The notes under the pieces were generated by a model. That model had not been told where the DNA came from and searched no databases. It was given only the letters and a program-made list of their open reading frames with translations. Shown one piece after another: positions 38,147 to 46,548 of a stretch of 64,000 bases of DNA. Origin of the DNA: Streptomyces zingiberis (GTDB taxonomy: Bacteria > Actinomycetota > Actinomycetes > Streptomycetales > Streptomycetaceae); assembly GCF_012034935.1 (NCBI RefSeq), contig NZ_JAATEN010000002.1:434001-498000 (forward strand), read 5' to 3'. Numbering within the stretch: the stretch's first letter is position 1; every line of letters starts with the position of its first letter. The translations under genes and the position numbers were made by a program.

Positions 38147-38887
38147 GGTGGTGGGGTCTCTCTCTTCCGTTGAGTTCCTCGGCCGGTGGATGGGCCGGCC
38201 GCGCCCGGGGGCATCGTAAGTGCCGGGCTTCCGGCGCGGCCCGGCGGCCGGGTGCGGGGGCCGCCACCGGAACCCTACGCCGCGCCGGGCGCCCCGGTGA
38301 GAGCCCGGGAACGGGCCGCGGACGCCCGCGGCGGCGGGGAACGGCCCCGGCGCGGGCACGGGAAGGGCGGCCCCGGTGGCACCACGGGCGGACCACGGGC
38401 GGACCGGTGGTGGCCCACCGGCGGACCACGGGTGGTACGGGGCACAGGTGGTACGGGGCATGGGCGGTGCCGGCGCGTCCGGTACCGCCCCGCCGCCGGC
38501 CGTGGCTCGCCACCGGGCCCGCCGGGGGCCGGCCCGGGCGTCACCGGCCTGGCCACCGGGGCGGGCCCGGTGTTGACGTGGGCGTGGCTCCGGTCCACGC
38601 TCCGCCCCGACCTCCCGGGCCGCGCCCGGTGTTGACGTGGGTGGGGCCCCGGTCCGCTCCGGTCCGTCCCGTTCCGCCGCGGGTGGTCGTGCTGGGGGGT
38701 GCCTCAGGGCGAGACCGGAGCGATGAGGGCCAGGCCGGCAGGAGCGGGCGTCACGGGCCGGTGGCCGGGGGCGCGGGGCGGACCGGGGGAGCGGCGGCGG
38801 ACGGACGAGGCGGCCCGGCCCGTCCCCGCCGGGCCCCGGTGGTGGTGCTCCACCCCTGGGGGAGGGCCGGGTGGCCGCCGGGGTCCC
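38147..38887. other. Repeat-rich non-coding region between pepA and cobS
   Basis: 741 bp with no convincing gene. It contains short imperfect direct repeats: GGTGGTACGGGGCA twice near 38429-38462, GGACCACGGGYGG several times in 38390-38430, and GCCCGGTGTTGACGTGGG at 38565 and again at 38624 followed by related sequence (59-bp period). No riboswitch was recognised. Confidence 0.5.
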
Positions 38888-39691
38888 TCACCCCAGGGCG
38901 AGCACGACCAGGCAGACGGTGGCCGCCGTCTCCACCAGCGCACCGAGCACGTCCCCCGTCACCCCGCCGAACCGGCGCAGGCAGCGGCGGAGCAGCAGGG
39001 CGGCGGCGGCCGGCCCGGCCACCGCGGCCACCGCGGCGTGGGCCGCCGCCCCGGCCCCGAGCGGTGCCCCGGCCGCGGCGCAGGCCGCCGTGGCGGCCAG
39101 CAGCGTGAGGACCACGGCGCGCGTGGAGAGCGTGCCCGCGACCACCGCGCCCAGCCCCTCCGGGCGGGCCGCCGGCACCCCGGCGCGGACGGCCGGGACG
39201 AGCGCCGCGCGCCCCGCGACGGCGGCCACCACGGCCGCGGCCGCGCCGTGCGCGGGGCCCTCCCCGTAGAGCTCCGCGAGCGCCGCCGTCTGCGCCAGCA
39301 GGACCAGCACGAGGGTGACGGTGCCGAAGGGGCCGATGTCCGACCGCTTCATGATCCGCAGGGCGTCGCCCGCGGGCTTCCCGCTGCCCAGGCCGTCGGC
39401 CGTGTCGGCGAGCCCGTCCAGGTGCAGCGCGCGGGTGAGCACGGCCGGCACGGCCACCGTGGCGACCGCCGCGGTGAGCGGGCCCGCGCCGAGCAGCAGC
39501 AGGATCGTTCCGGCCGCCGCCGCGCAGAGCCCGGTCACGGCACCCGCGACGGGTGCGCAGACCATGCCGGCGCGGGCGGCGGCCCGGTCCCAGCGGCGGA
39601 CGGGCACCGGCAGCACCGTCAGGGTCGAGAACGCGAAGCGGAGGGCGTCACCCGCCGAGGCGGGCCCCGGGTCGGCGGTCGGCTGGGTCAT
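38888..39691 (-). CDS. cobS: Adenosylcobinamide-GDP ribazoletransferase (cobalamin synthase)
   Basis: 267 aa integral membrane protein. It joins adenosylcobinamide-GDP with alpha-ribazole to give cobalamin. Family motifs are clear: FAFSTLTVLPVPVRRWD at the N-terminus, ALHLDGLADTADGLG (Mg-binding Asp), RIMKRSDIGPFGTVTLVL and the C-terminal FGGVTGDVLGALVE. About seven Ala/Val-rich membrane helices. It lies downstream of cobT in the same direction, separated by 393 bp with a long palindrome. Confidence 0.97.
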   Translation of the reverse strand: MTQPTADPGPASAGDALRFAFSTLTVLPVPVRRWDRAAARAGMVCAPVAGAVTGLCAAAAGTILLLLGAGPLTAAVATVAVPAVLTRALHLDGLADTADGLGSGKPAGDALRIMKRSDIGPFGTVTLVLVLLAQTAALAELYGEGPAHGAAAAVVAAVAGRAALVPAVRAGVPAARPEGLGAVVAGTLSTRAVVLTLLAATAACAAAGAPLGAGAAAHAAVAAVAGPAAAALLLRRCLRRFGGVTGDVLGALVETAATVCLVVLALG

Positions 39692-40084
39692 GGGCGCAGG
39701 CTATCCGGGCCACCGGCGACACCGGTCCGCCGCTCTCCCGCCGCTCTCCGCCGCCGGGGCCGGGCCGGCCCGGCCCCGGCGGCGGCCGGCCGCCGGTCGT
39801 GGTGTGCCGCCGGCCGGTCGTCGCCCGCCGTTCCGCCGCCGTCCCACCGCCGGCTGTCCGCCGGTGCCGCCGCCGTCCCGTCGCCGGGCCTGTCGGCTGC
39901 CTGGCCGCGGGGCCGCGGGGCCGTGCGGTCGCGTGGACGAGCGGTCGCGCGGGGCGCCCGCTGCCGTGCTTCCCCGGGGCCGAGCGGCTTGCCGCCGGAC
40001 CGGGTCGCGGCCTCGGGCGGCTCCGCCGCGGGCCCGGGGCGCCGGCTCTCCCGCCGCCGGGCCGGGCCGGCCCCGGGAGGTCCG
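39692..40084. other. Spacer between cobT and cobS
   Basis: 393 bp, extremely GC-rich, with the 38-bp palindrome at 39748-39785 and repeated CCGCCGCTCTC words just beside it (39728-39750). No gene supported. Confidence 0.5.
39748..39785. repeat. 38-bp perfect palindrome between cobT and cobS
   Basis: The 38 bp equal their own reverse complement, centred between 39766 and 39767, and begin CCGCCGCCGGGGCCGGG. It could act as a hairpin that attenuates or processes the cobT-cobS transcript; without a loop it may also cruciform. Confidence 0.75.
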
Positions 40085-41476
40085 TCAGGCCGTCCCGCCG
40101 TCCGTGGAGGCCGGGCGCACGGTGGTCCGGCCGGTGGCGGGATTCTCCTCCGGGGCGCTCCCGGCGGGGCCGGGGGTGGTGTCCGCCAGGCCGGCGTTGC
40201 CGGCACCGTCCGCGGTGGCGTCGCCGGTGGACGGCCCGGGCTCCGTCCCGTCCGCCGCGCGTTCCCCGGCCGGTTCCGTGGCCGGGGAACCGGCCGTGCC
40301 GTCCGCGCCGAGCACACCGCCGGAGGCGTCCGCGCCGAGCGCACCGCCGGAGCCGTCCGCCCCGTCAGGGCCCTCCGCGCCGCCGGGGGTGGCGTCCGCG
40401 CCGGCAGGGGCGCCGGCCGCGGGGTCGTGGCCGTCCCGTTCCGGCAGTTCGGCGAGGAGTGCGGCCGCCGCCTGCACCACGGGGAGGGCCAGCAGGGCAC
40501 CCGTGCCCTCCCCGGCCGTGACCCCCTGGTCCAGCAGCGGCTCCAGGGCCAGCCGGTCCAGCGCCTTCTCCTGCGCGGGCTCCCCGCTCACGTGCCCGGC
40601 CAGCCACCAGTCCGGCGCCCGGAAGGCGATCCGCTGTCCGACGAGCGCGCAGGCGGCCGAGACGACACCGTCCAGGATCACCGGGGTGCGGCGCACGGCG
40701 CACTGGAGCAGGAACCCGGTGGTGGCGGCCAGATCCGCGCCGCCGACCGTGCCCAGCAGCGCGAGGTGGTCGCCGAGGACCGGGCGGGCCCGGCGGAGGG
40801 CGTCCCGGATCGCGGCGCACTTGCGCATCCACGCCAGGTCGTCGATGCCCGCCCCGCCCCGGCCGGTCACCACGGAGGCGTCGGTGCCGCACAGGGCGGC
40901 GACCAGGGTGCTCGCGGCGGTCGTGCCGCCGACGCTGAGATCGCCGAGCACCACGAGGTCCGTACCGGCGTCGGCCTCCTCGTCGGCGACGGCCATCCCG
41001 GCGCGGAACGCCCGCTCGGTCTCCTCCGCGGTGAGCGCGTCCTCGACGTCGATCCGGCCGGAACCGCGCCGCACCCGGTGGCGCACGACCTCCTCGGGCA
41101 GGCCCGCCGGGTCGCAGTCCAGCGCCACGTCCACCACCCGCACCCCGGCGCCGAACCGCCGGGCCAGCACGGCCGCCGGGCTCTCCCCGCGCAGCACCGC
41201 GCCCACCAGGTGGTGCGCGCCGCCCGCGGGACGGCCCGAGACGCCGAGGCGCGCCACCCCGTGGTCCCCGGCGAAGAGCACCAGACGGGGCCGCCGGACC
41301 GGCCGGACCGGCACCGCGCGCTGGGCCGCCGCGAGCCACTCGCCCAGGTCGTCCAGGCGCCCCAGCGCACCGGGCCGGAGCACCAGCCGCTCCCTGCGCT
41401 CCTCCGCGTCACGCCGGACACCGGAGTCGGGACGCTCGATCAGATCGCCGAACTCTTCGAGATTGAGACCGCTCAT
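40085..41476 (-). CDS. cobT: Nicotinate-nucleotide--dimethylbenzimidazole phosphoribosyltransferase
   Basis: 463 aa. It makes alpha-ribazole phosphate for the lower ligand of cobalamin. Motifs: LGRLDDLGEWLAAAQ, LVLFAGDHGVARLGVS, DLSVGGTTAAST, GRGGAGIDDLAWMRK and the catalytic-Glu region DQGVTAGEGTGALLALP. The catalytic domain ends near residue 350; the last ~110 residues are a low-complexity Gly/Ala/Asp/Thr/Pro tail absent from the classical enzyme. Start ATG at 41476. It is upstream of cobS and downstream of cobU, all three in one direction. Confidence 0.96.
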   Translation of the reverse strand: MSGLNLEEFGDLIERPDSGVRRDAEERRERLVLRPGALGRLDDLGEWLAAAQRAVPVRPVRRPRLVLFAGDHGVARLGVSGRPAGGAHHLVGAVLRGESPAAVLARRFGAGVRVVDVALDCDPAGLPEEVVRHRVRRGSGRIDVEDALTAEETERAFRAGMAVADEEADAGTDLVVLGDLSVGGTTAASTLVAALCGTDASVVTGRGGAGIDDLAWMRKCAAIRDALRRARPVLGDHLALLGTVGGADLAATTGFLLQCAVRRTPVILDGVVSAACALVGQRIAFRAPDWWLAGHVSGEPAQEKALDRLALEPLLDQGVTAGEGTGALLALPVVQAAAALLAELPERDGHDPAAGAPAGADATPGGAEGPDGADGSGGALGADASGGVLGADGTAGSPATEPAGERAADGTEPGPSTGDATADGAGNAGLADTTPGPAGSAPEENPATGRTTVRPASTDGGTA

Positions 41477-41915
41477 CCTCCGAACCTATCCTCCCGCGCC
41501 GGGGTGACCGGACGGTGTCCCGCCCGGCAGCCGGGCGTCCGCCGACGGCCCGTCAGGCGGAGGACCGCCGCCCGCGGTCCGCCCGGCGCCCCGTCCGCGG
41601 GTCCGGCGCTCCCGGCGGGCCGTCCCCGCGGCCGTCCGCACCGGCGTCCGTGTCCGCGCCCGTGCTCACGCCCCCATCCGCGTCTCCGCCGATTCGGCCG
41701 GCCGCCCGTCCCCGGACGGTACGTCAGCCGCGTCGTCCCCGGCCGCCGTTGCTGCCGTTGCCGCCGGGATCGCCCCGCGCCGGCCCCGGGCGCGCCACGG
41801 GCGCCGTGGGCCCTCGTGAGCGGGACGGCCGGGGCGTCCGGCGGCGTGCCGGCGGCACCACTCGCCGCGCCCCCGCCCCCGCGCCCCCGCAGGCCCGGGC
41901 CCGGGCGCGTGCCCG
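41477..41915. other. Spacer between cobU and cobT
   Basis: 439 bp GC-rich, no gene or clear regulatory element seen. If cobU-cobT-cobS are one transcript this is an untranslated spacer; otherwise it holds a cobT promoter. Confidence 0.4.
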
Positions 41916-43121
41916 TCAGCCGAGGTCCAGCACCCGCCCGGCGGTCACGAGCAGCACGCGTTCGCACTCGGCCGCCACGGCCGTGTTGAGCCGCCCCAGC
42001 TCGTCCCGGAACCGCCGCCCCGACGCGGTGGCCGGGACGACGCCCGACCCCACCTCGTTGGAGACGGCGACCACCGTGCGCCGGGTGGCGCGCACCGCCG
42101 CGGTGAGCTCCGCGGTGCGCTCCCGCAGCGCGCGCTCCCCGCCCGTCCGCCACCGCCGGTCGTCCCAGGCACCCGCCTCGTCCATGGCGTGCGTCAGCCA
42201 GAGGGAGAGACAGTCGATGAGCAGCGGCGGGCCGTCCCCGGTCAGCAGGGGCGCCAGCTCGCAGGTCTCCGTGGTCCGCCACCCCGCCGGGCGCCGCCCG
42301 CGGTGGAGCGCCACCCGCTCCGCCCACTCCGCGTCGCCGTCCCGGGTGCCACCGGTGGCCACGTACAGCACCTCGGGGAACGTCTCCAGCCGCCGCTCGG
42401 CCTCCGCCGACTTGCCGGAGCGGGCCCCGCCCAGGACGAGGGTGCGGCGGGGCGGGGCCGGCGTGGCGCGGTGCGCACCGACGGCCAGCGCCGTCCCGTC
42501 CGGCACCGCCCGGGCTCCGGCGGCCGCCAGCCGCCGCTCGGCCTCGTCCCCGGGCGGGACGTCATGGCCGAGGTGGACGCCGATCACGTCGGTGGCGGCG
42601 GAGACGGCGCCGAGCGAACGCAGCCGGGCCAGCGCGTCGGGGCGGCCCAGCACGTCGAGGAGAACCAGGTCGTAGGGGTGGGTGCGGGGTTCCATCCCGG
42701 CCGGGGCCGCTCCCGGCGGCAGGTACAGCAGTTCGGGCCCCTCGGGGCCGGCGGGCCCGGTGACGGAGTAGCCGGTGCCCGGCGCGTCCACCGCGACGGC
42801 CCGTACCCGGTGGCCGCTGATCAGCGCCAGCTCCCGGCCGTCCGGGGCGCGGCCCGGGGCGGGCAGCCCGGGGGGTACCTCGACCGCCGGGCCGGTGTGC
42901 GGGTGGGACAGCAGCACCTGCCGCACCCCGCCGAGCGTCCGCCCGGCGCGCGCGGCGGCCAGGGCCGTGCCCGGGGTCAGGTCGAGCAGCAGCGCGCCGT
43001 CCACGAAGACCGAGGTGGCGGCCCGCGCACGGGGGCCGGTGGCCGTCGCGCAGGTCGCGCAGGGGCAGCCCGGGAGCGGCAGCCCGCCCGGTGCCCCGGT
43101 GCCGAGGAGAGTGAGGTCCAC
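41916..43121 (-). CDS. cobU: Fusion of metallo-beta-lactamase-fold domain with adenosylcobinamide kinase/guanylyltransferase
   Basis: 401 aa from GTG 43121. Residues ~1-225 resemble the PhnP-like MBL fold (LTLLGTGAPGGLPLPGCPCA, with a CxxC-containing segment and FVDGALLLDLTPG), but the zinc motif expected as HxHxDH reads SHPHTGPAVE, so classical metal hydrolysis is doubtful. Residues ~230-401 are CobU: P-loop LVLGGARSGKSAEAERRL, VLYVATGGTRDGDAEWAERV with the following HRGRRPAGW segment containing the guanylylated His, LLIDCLSLWLTHAM, and VVAVSNEVGSGVVPAT. CobU phosphorylates adenosylcobinamide and adds GMP before CobS acts. It heads the cob gene set. Confidence 0.93.
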   Translation of the reverse strand: MDLTLLGTGAPGGLPLPGCPCATCATATGPRARAATSVFVDGALLLDLTPGTALAAARAGRTLGGVRQVLLSHPHTGPAVEVPPGLPAPGRAPDGRELALISGHRVRAVAVDAPGTGYSVTGPAGPEGPELLYLPPGAAPAGMEPRTHPYDLVLLDVLGRPDALARLRSLGAVSAATDVIGVHLGHDVPPGDEAERRLAAAGARAVPDGTALAVGAHRATPAPPRRTLVLGGARSGKSAEAERRLETFPEVLYVATGGTRDGDAEWAERVALHRGRRPAGWRTTETCELAPLLTGDGPPLLIDCLSLWLTHAMDEAGAWDDRRWRTGGERALRERTAELTAAVRATRRTVVAVSNEVGSGVVPATASGRRFRDELGRLNTAVAAECERVLLVTAGRVLDLG

Positions 43122-43479
43122 CCCCCGATCGTCTCGCGCCGGGCCACCGGAGCGCGCGGGGCCTGCCCGTTTCCCGCCCCGGCGTCCCCCGGCGGGCGGG
43201 AACGGGGCGCCCGCCGGGAGGCGCCGCCTCCGGACGTGGAGCGAGGGCGGGCGGCCCGCGCCGTGGCCGGGCGCCCGGGGCGTCGCCGGACCCGCCCGGG
43301 CCGCCCGGTGCGTGGTGGGGAACGCCCGTCCGGCCGCACGGGGGCGCCGCCCGACCCCCGGGCCCCGCCGGCCCTCCCGCCCGGCGGGGCCCGCCGCCCG
43401 GCCGGCACCACCGGGGGAGCGGCGCGCCGTAGGGTGGCCCGCGACAGCCTGATCAGCAGCCGGCAGCCGGGAGGCGTAC
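43122..43479. other. Divergent region cobU / 69-aa gene
   Basis: 358 bp. No B12-box or cobalamin riboswitch core was found before cobU. Near the right end CTGATCAG (43448-43455) is a short palindrome; GGGAGG lies 5 nt before the ATG at 43480. Confidence 0.45.
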
Positions 43480-43689
43480 ATGGCGTGGACGTGGCGGTTC
43501 GAGAAGGCCGACGGGACGGAGACGGCGCCCTCGGTCGAACCGGGCGAGTTCAGCACCCAGGGCGACGCGGAGTCCTGGATCGGCGAGGTGTGGCGGGAAC
43601 TCCTGGAGGGCGGCACCGAGCAGGTGACGCTCTTCGAGGACGGCACGGAGATCTACGGCCCGATGAGCCTCAAGGCCGCCGAGGGCTGA
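43480..43689 (+). CDS. Conserved small actinobacterial protein of unknown function
   Basis: 69 aa, acidic, starting MAWTWRFEKADGTETAP and containing GEFSTQGDAESWIGEVWREL and VTLFEDGTEIYGPMSLK. Its motifs recur across Streptomyces and other actinobacteria at similar length. Predicted cytosolic and globular, with a strong Shine-Dalgarno (GGGAGG, 5 nt). No function is known to me; monocistronic between the cob genes and the beta-lactamase. Confidence 0.85.
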   Translation: MAWTWRFEKADGTETAPSVEPGEFSTQGDAESWIGEVWRELLEGGTEQVTLFEDGTEIYGPMSLKAAEG

Positions 43690-44037
43690 CGCGCCGGCCG
43701 GGGGAGCGGGCCGCCGCGGCCCGCTCCCCCGGTGCCGGTGCCGGTGCCGCCGTGCGGGCCCGTCGATCGCGGCGGGCCGGTGACCGCCGGGGGCGGCCGG
43801 CAGGCTCAGCGGTGCTCAGCGCCTTCAGCGGTGGCCGGCAGTGCTCAGCGGTGGCGGCGGGCACCGGCGGTCCCGGCCGCGCCCCGCCACCGGGACGGGA
43901 CGGGACGGGCCAACGGCGCCACGCGGCGGGCCTGTTGCCCCGGGGGCCCGCGGGGCGCTCGCAACCGGCGGGGCCGGTGGGGCGTCCTGTCAAAGGTAGA
44001 CGCACTGTCCCCGACTCCCGGAAGTGAGGCCCGCCTC
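43690..44037. other. Upstream region of beta-lactamase gene
   Basis: 348 bp. Short repeated words GTGCTCAGCG (43811, 43840) and GGTGCCGGTGCC (43731-43747). The AT-richer GTCAAAGGTAGACGC at 43988-44002 is the most probable core promoter, ~40 bp before the start. No gene supported. Confidence 0.45.
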
Positions 44038-45003
44038 GTGCGACGCCCCGGAGCCCGTACCTCCCGCCGATCCCTGCTGGCCGCCGGAGCCGGAGCGGTC
44101 CTGGCCGCCGCCGCCTCCCCGGCCTCCGCTTCGCCGGCCGTTTCCCCGGCCGCCTCCCCGGCCGGGGCCGCGAGCGCCGCCGCCACGCCGCCGGTCGCCG
44201 CCACCGCCGCCCGCCGGGAACTGCGCGCCCTGGAGCGCGAACACGGCGCCCGGCTCGGCGCCTACGCCCACGACACCGCCACCGGCCGGACGGTGGCGTA
44301 CCGGGCGGACGAGCGTTTCCCCATGTGCTCCGTGTTCAAGACCCTCGGCGCGGCTGCGGTCCTCCGTGACCTGGACCGCGAGGGCGAGTTCCTGGCCCGC
44401 CGTATCCACTACACCGAGCGCGACGTCCAGCGCGCGGGGCACGTCCCCGTCACCAGCCGGCCCGAGAACCTCGCCGGGGGCATGACGGTCGAGGAACTGT
44501 GCGCCTGCTCCATCACGCACAGTGACAGCGCGGCGGCCAACCTCCTCCTCCACGAGCTGGGCGGCCCCACCGCCATCACCCGCTTCGTCCGATCCCTGGG
44601 GGACCGGGTGACCCGGCTCGACCGCTGGGAGCCCGAGCTGAACTCCGCGGAGCCCTGGCGGGTGACGGACACCACCAGCCCGCGCGCCATCGGGCGGACC
44701 TACGGCAGCCTGGTGCTGGGCGACGCGCTCGACGCGGGCGACCGGCGCCGGCTCACCGGCTGGCTGCTCGCCAACACCACCAGCGAGCACCGCTTCCGCG
44801 CGGGCCTGCCCGGCGACTGGACCCTCGCCGACAAGACCGGCGGCGGTGAGTACGGCACCAACAACGACGCCGGGATCGCCTGGCCCCCGGGGCGCCCGCC
44901 GGTCGTCCTCACCGTCCTGACCACCAAGCCCGACCCGGACGCCGGGGCCGACGACCCGCTGGTCGCCAAGGCCGCCTCCGTCCTGGCGGCGGCGCTGAGC
45001 TGA
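44038..45003 (+). CDS. bla: Class A beta-lactamase, Tat-exported, with SDS motif
   Basis: 321 aa from GTG 44038. The leader has a twin-arginine motif (RTSRRSLLAAGAG) then an Ala/Pro-rich export region, so secretion by Tat is expected. Active-site motifs: SxxK as CSVFKT with Ser98, the Omega-loop Glu in EPELN (E200) and KTG at residue 266. The SDN loop reads SDS (162-164): Ambler Asn132 is Ser, a change that usually alters cephalosporin and penicillin turnover. GTGAGG lies 8 nt before the start. No regulator gene is adjacent. Probably an intrinsic chromosomal enzyme of a Streptomyces. Confidence 0.95.
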   Translation: MRRPGARTSRRSLLAAGAGAVLAAAASPASASPAVSPAASPAGAASAAATPPVAATAARRELRALEREHGARLGAYAHDTATGRTVAYRADERFPMCSVFKTLGAAAVLRDLDREGEFLARRIHYTERDVQRAGHVPVTSRPENLAGGMTVEELCACSITHSDSAAANLLLHELGGPTAITRFVRSLGDRVTRLDRWEPELNSAEPWRVTDTTSPRAIGRTYGSLVLGDALDAGDRRRLTGWLLANTTSEHRFRAGLPGDWTLADKTGGGEYGTNNDAGIAWPPGRPPVVLTVLTTKPDPDAGADDPLVAKAASVLAAALS

Positions 45004-45023
45004 CCGGCGGCCCGTTCCGCCGC

Positions 45024-45066
45024 CCCTCCGCGGCCCATGGTGGTCACCCGCGCGGGCCGCGGAGGG
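45024..45066. terminator. Stem-loop between convergent bla and methyltransferase genes
   Basis: 13-bp perfect arms CCCTCCGCGGCCC (45024-45036) and GGGCCGCGGAGGG (45054-45066) with a 17-nt loop, 20 nt from each stop codon; a bidirectional terminator. Confidence 0.8.
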
Positions 45067-45085
45067 TGCCCGGCTGCCCGGCGGC

Positions 45086-45964
45086 TCAGCCCGTGGGAGA
45101 GGGCTCCCCGGACCCGGCCGGCCCGGCGCCACCCGGTGCCCCCCGGACCCCGCACAGGTGCAGCAGCGCGCCCACCGACCGGTAGGGGTCGGTGCGGCCG
45201 GCGCGGTCCTCGGCGGCGAGCATGAGTTCGAGCTGGCGCACATCGGCGGGTTGCGCGGTGTCGGCCATCTGGTCGGTGAGGACCCGGACGCCGTACCAGA
45301 CGTGCAGCGGTGCCCCGATGCCGGTGAGGGTGGTGGTCAGGGCGTCCAGCCGGTCGGCACGGGCGGCGCGGCCGGACGGGTTGCGGTAGGCGGTGGCGCC
45401 GAAGGAGGCGAGCGCCGTGTTCCAGTCGCCCGCCAGGCCGGGGCGCATGGCCAGCGCGTCGGCGTTCCGGACGAGGAGGGAGAGCAGGCCGCCCGGGGCC
45501 AGGACGCGGGCGAGCCCCGCGAGTAAGGCGTCCGGGTGCTCGGTGTACATCAGCACACCGTGGCAGAGGACCACGTCGAAGCTGCCGGGCAGGAAGTGCA
45601 CCCCGGTCTCCCGGCTGTCGCCCTCGATCAGCTGGAAGCGTTCCCGGATGCCCTCCGGTTCGGCGGCCAGCGCGGTGCGGACGGCCTTGACCAGCGGCGC
45701 GTGCGACTCCAGCCCGGTGATGCGGTGCCCCGCGCGGGCCAGCCGCAGCGCCTGCGTGCCGTGCCCGAGGCCGACGTCGAGGACGCGCAGGCGCTGCCCG
45801 ACGGGAAAGCGCGCGGCTATCTGCTCCTCGAGCTGCCGGGCCACCAGCTCCCGGCGGACGATGGTGCGGACCCCCTCCGGCCCGCCGAGCCAGCTCGTGG
45901 CCGCTTCGGGATGCCAGGTGTCCCCGGCGGTCCGGCCGGGATCCTGGGCACTCTCCGTGCTCAG
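45086..45964 (-). CDS. SAM-dependent methyltransferase (class I)
   Basis: About 292 aa if translation starts at the CTG at 45964. No ATG or GTG lies at the expected N-terminus; the CTG overlaps the DUF3043 stop as CTGA and has GGAGAG 5 nt upstream, the geometry seen for coupled ATGA genes. Motif I RVLDVGLGHGTQALRLA and the following acidic GLESHAPL, motif IV SFDVVLCHGVLMY and LARVLAPGGLLSLLVRN define a methyltransferase_11/23 fold similar to CmoM/SmtA-like proteins. The target is unknown. It is conserved beside DUF3043 and pspA in Streptomyces. Confidence 0.88.
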   Translation of the reverse strand: MSTESAQDPGRTAGDTWHPEAATSWLGGPEGVRTIVRRELVARQLEEQIAARFPVGQRLRVLDVGLGHGTQALRLARAGHRITGLESHAPLVKAVRTALAAEPEGIRERFQLIEGDSRETGVHFLPGSFDVVLCHGVLMYTEHPDALLAGLARVLAPGGLLSLLVRNADALAMRPGLAGDWNTALASFGATAYRNPSGRAARADRLDALTTTLTGIGAPLHVWYGVRVLTDQMADTAQPADVRQLELMLAAEDRAGRTDPYRSVGALLHLCGVRGAPGGAGPAGSGEPSPTG

Positions 45965-46548
45965 GGCCGCTCTCCGCGCTTGACCTGCGGCTTCGGCAGA
46001 CGCAGCCGCCGCATCTGCAGGCTGCGCATCACGGCGTAGAAGACGACACCGCGGCGGGACTCCTCGGGGAAGCGCACGGAGAGCTGCTTCCGCAACCGGA
46101 TCCCCAGGCCGATGGAGTCGGTCACGATCATCACGATCATGCCCATCCACACCAGGGTCACCGTGGCCTGCATCGACGGCAGCATGGACAGCACGAGCAG
46201 GACCACGGCCATCGGCAGGAAGAACTCCGCCACACAGAACCGGGAGTCGACGAAGTCCCGGGCGAAGCGGCGCACCGGGCCCTTGTCACGGGCCGGCAGA
46301 TAGCGCTCGTCCCCCTTGGCCAGCGCCTCCCGCTGGCGCGCCAGGTCGGCGCGGCGGGCCTCGCGGGCGCGGCGGGCCGCTTCCTTGCGGTCGCCGGGCT
46401 TGGTGGCCAGGGTCCGGCGCCGCGCCTGGGAGTCCGAACGCTTCGGCGTCGGACGACCCTTCGGGGCCTGCGGGTCACGGGGCTGCTGGGAGCTCGCGGC
46501 CACCGTGGCGGTGGCGGCCTGCTCATCCTTCGAACGGCTACGGAACAC
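45961..46548 (-). CDS. DUF3043 family membrane protein
   Basis: 195 aa from GTG 46548. A basic, disordered N-terminal half (residues ~20-85, Arg/Lys/Ala-rich, PKGRPTPKRSDSQARRRTL) precedes two membrane helices at ~105-150 (FFLPMAVVLLVLSMLPSM; VTLVWMGMIVMIVTDSIGLG) and a basic C-terminus. DUF3043 is actinobacterial and of unknown function; its constant position next to pspA suggests a membrane role. The downstream methyltransferase gene overlaps its stop codon by 4 nt. Confidence 0.92.
   Translation of the reverse strand: MFRSRSKDEQAATATVAASSQQPRDPQAPKGRPTPKRSDSQARRRTLATKPGDRKEAARRAREARRADLARQREALAKGDERYLPARDKGPVRRFARDFVDSRFCVAEFFLPMAVVLLVLSMLPSMQATVTLVWMGMIVMIVTDSIGLGIRLRKQLSVRFPEESRRGVVFYAVMRSLQMRRLRLPKPQVKRGERP

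Noticed and set aside
43122..43479. Cobalamin riboswitch before cobU
   Set aside because: No B12-box or paired core elements were found on the minus strand.
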